64,000 nucleotides of DNA from Prolixibacteraceae bacterium UBA6029 (GTDB taxonomy: Bacteria; Bacteroidota; Bacteroidia; Bacteroidales; Prolixibacteraceae), in the NCBI GenBank assembly GCA_002429385.1, contig DIZL01000073.1, forward strand, positions 32,856 through 96,855, read 5' to 3'. Every line of letters starts with the position of its first letter. Position 1 is the first letter of the stretch. Under the pieces are notes generated by a model. It did not search any database. It saw only the letters and a list, made by a program, of their open reading frames with translations, and had not been told where the DNA came from. The position numbers and the translations under genes are program-made. Below are positions 63,884 through 64,000 of this stretch, piece after piece.

Positions 63884-64000
63884 AGCGTTATTGCTTGTTT
63901 AAATTTATATTAAATAGTAGAATACCAGAACCAGTAATCCTTGCAAGAGCATTGTCCCATCTAAAATCCCGTAATAGAAATAGGTCAATTTTCTAAATTT

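Overview
The window reads as the chromosome of a member of the Bacteroidota, most likely a Bacteroidales/Marinilabiliales relative. The pointers are a tmRNA tag of the Bacteroides type (GENNYALAA), a GldF-GldG fusion, a single-chain fused E1 2-oxoacid dehydrogenase, DUF5777 beta-barrel and DUF1016 proteins, weak ribosome binding sites and A+T-rich spacers. The species is not identified; this is inference from gene content.

1-8.3 kb (minus strand): an electron-transfer locus. A CRP/FNR-type regulator is followed by an exact FNR-type box and then by a six-heme lipoprotein with a collagen-like linker, a one-heme lipoprotein, a DUF5777 outer-membrane barrel, a seven-heme membrane-anchored cytochrome, a cytochrome b and a 19-heme cytochrome fused to a cytochrome b module. 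Together they carry 33 CXXCH motifs and look like a quinol-to-outside (or periplasmic) conduit controlled by oxygen or redox state. 8.3-11.5 kb: tmRNA, then a TolC-like channel and HlyD-like adaptor with no inner-membrane pump.

11.8-19.4 kb: a complete type I restriction-modification operon (hsdR, hsdM, hsdS) interleaved with a GxxExxY protein, a DUF1016 nuclease and an unknown gene, followed by a long hairpin. 20.2-34.6 kb: housekeeping genes (FAH-family hydrolase, exonuclease, dnaN, gldFG, dinD, lpxB, surE, MFS transporter, cysH, an RNA m5C methyltransferase) with a broken MATE transporter end.

35.2-44.9 kb (plus strand): rhamnose use. It has a Tat-exported GH2-like protein that lacks the usual acid/base Glu, rhaA, rhaT, rhaM and a GH78 alpha-L-rhamnosidase. 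Rhamnulokinase, aldolase and regulator are not in the window.

45-56.8 kb: an accessory region full of repeats and gene remnants. Its centre is a 1312-residue type IIG restriction-modification enzyme with a complete HUH (REP-associated, Y1) transposase-like domain inserted inside its methyltransferase, plus four REP-like palindromes inside its reading frame. Around it are three copies of a nested-hairpin repeat, a small inverted-repeat element, a GIY-YIG protein, two unknown proteins, a fibronectin-type pseudogene whose 111-bp upstream region is repeated 33 kb away, a cluster of CCCGA-type palindromes, and an HU gene. 56.8-64 kb: fused E1 dehydrogenase, cytochrome bd oxidase (cydAB) and a CLC channel with CBS domains.
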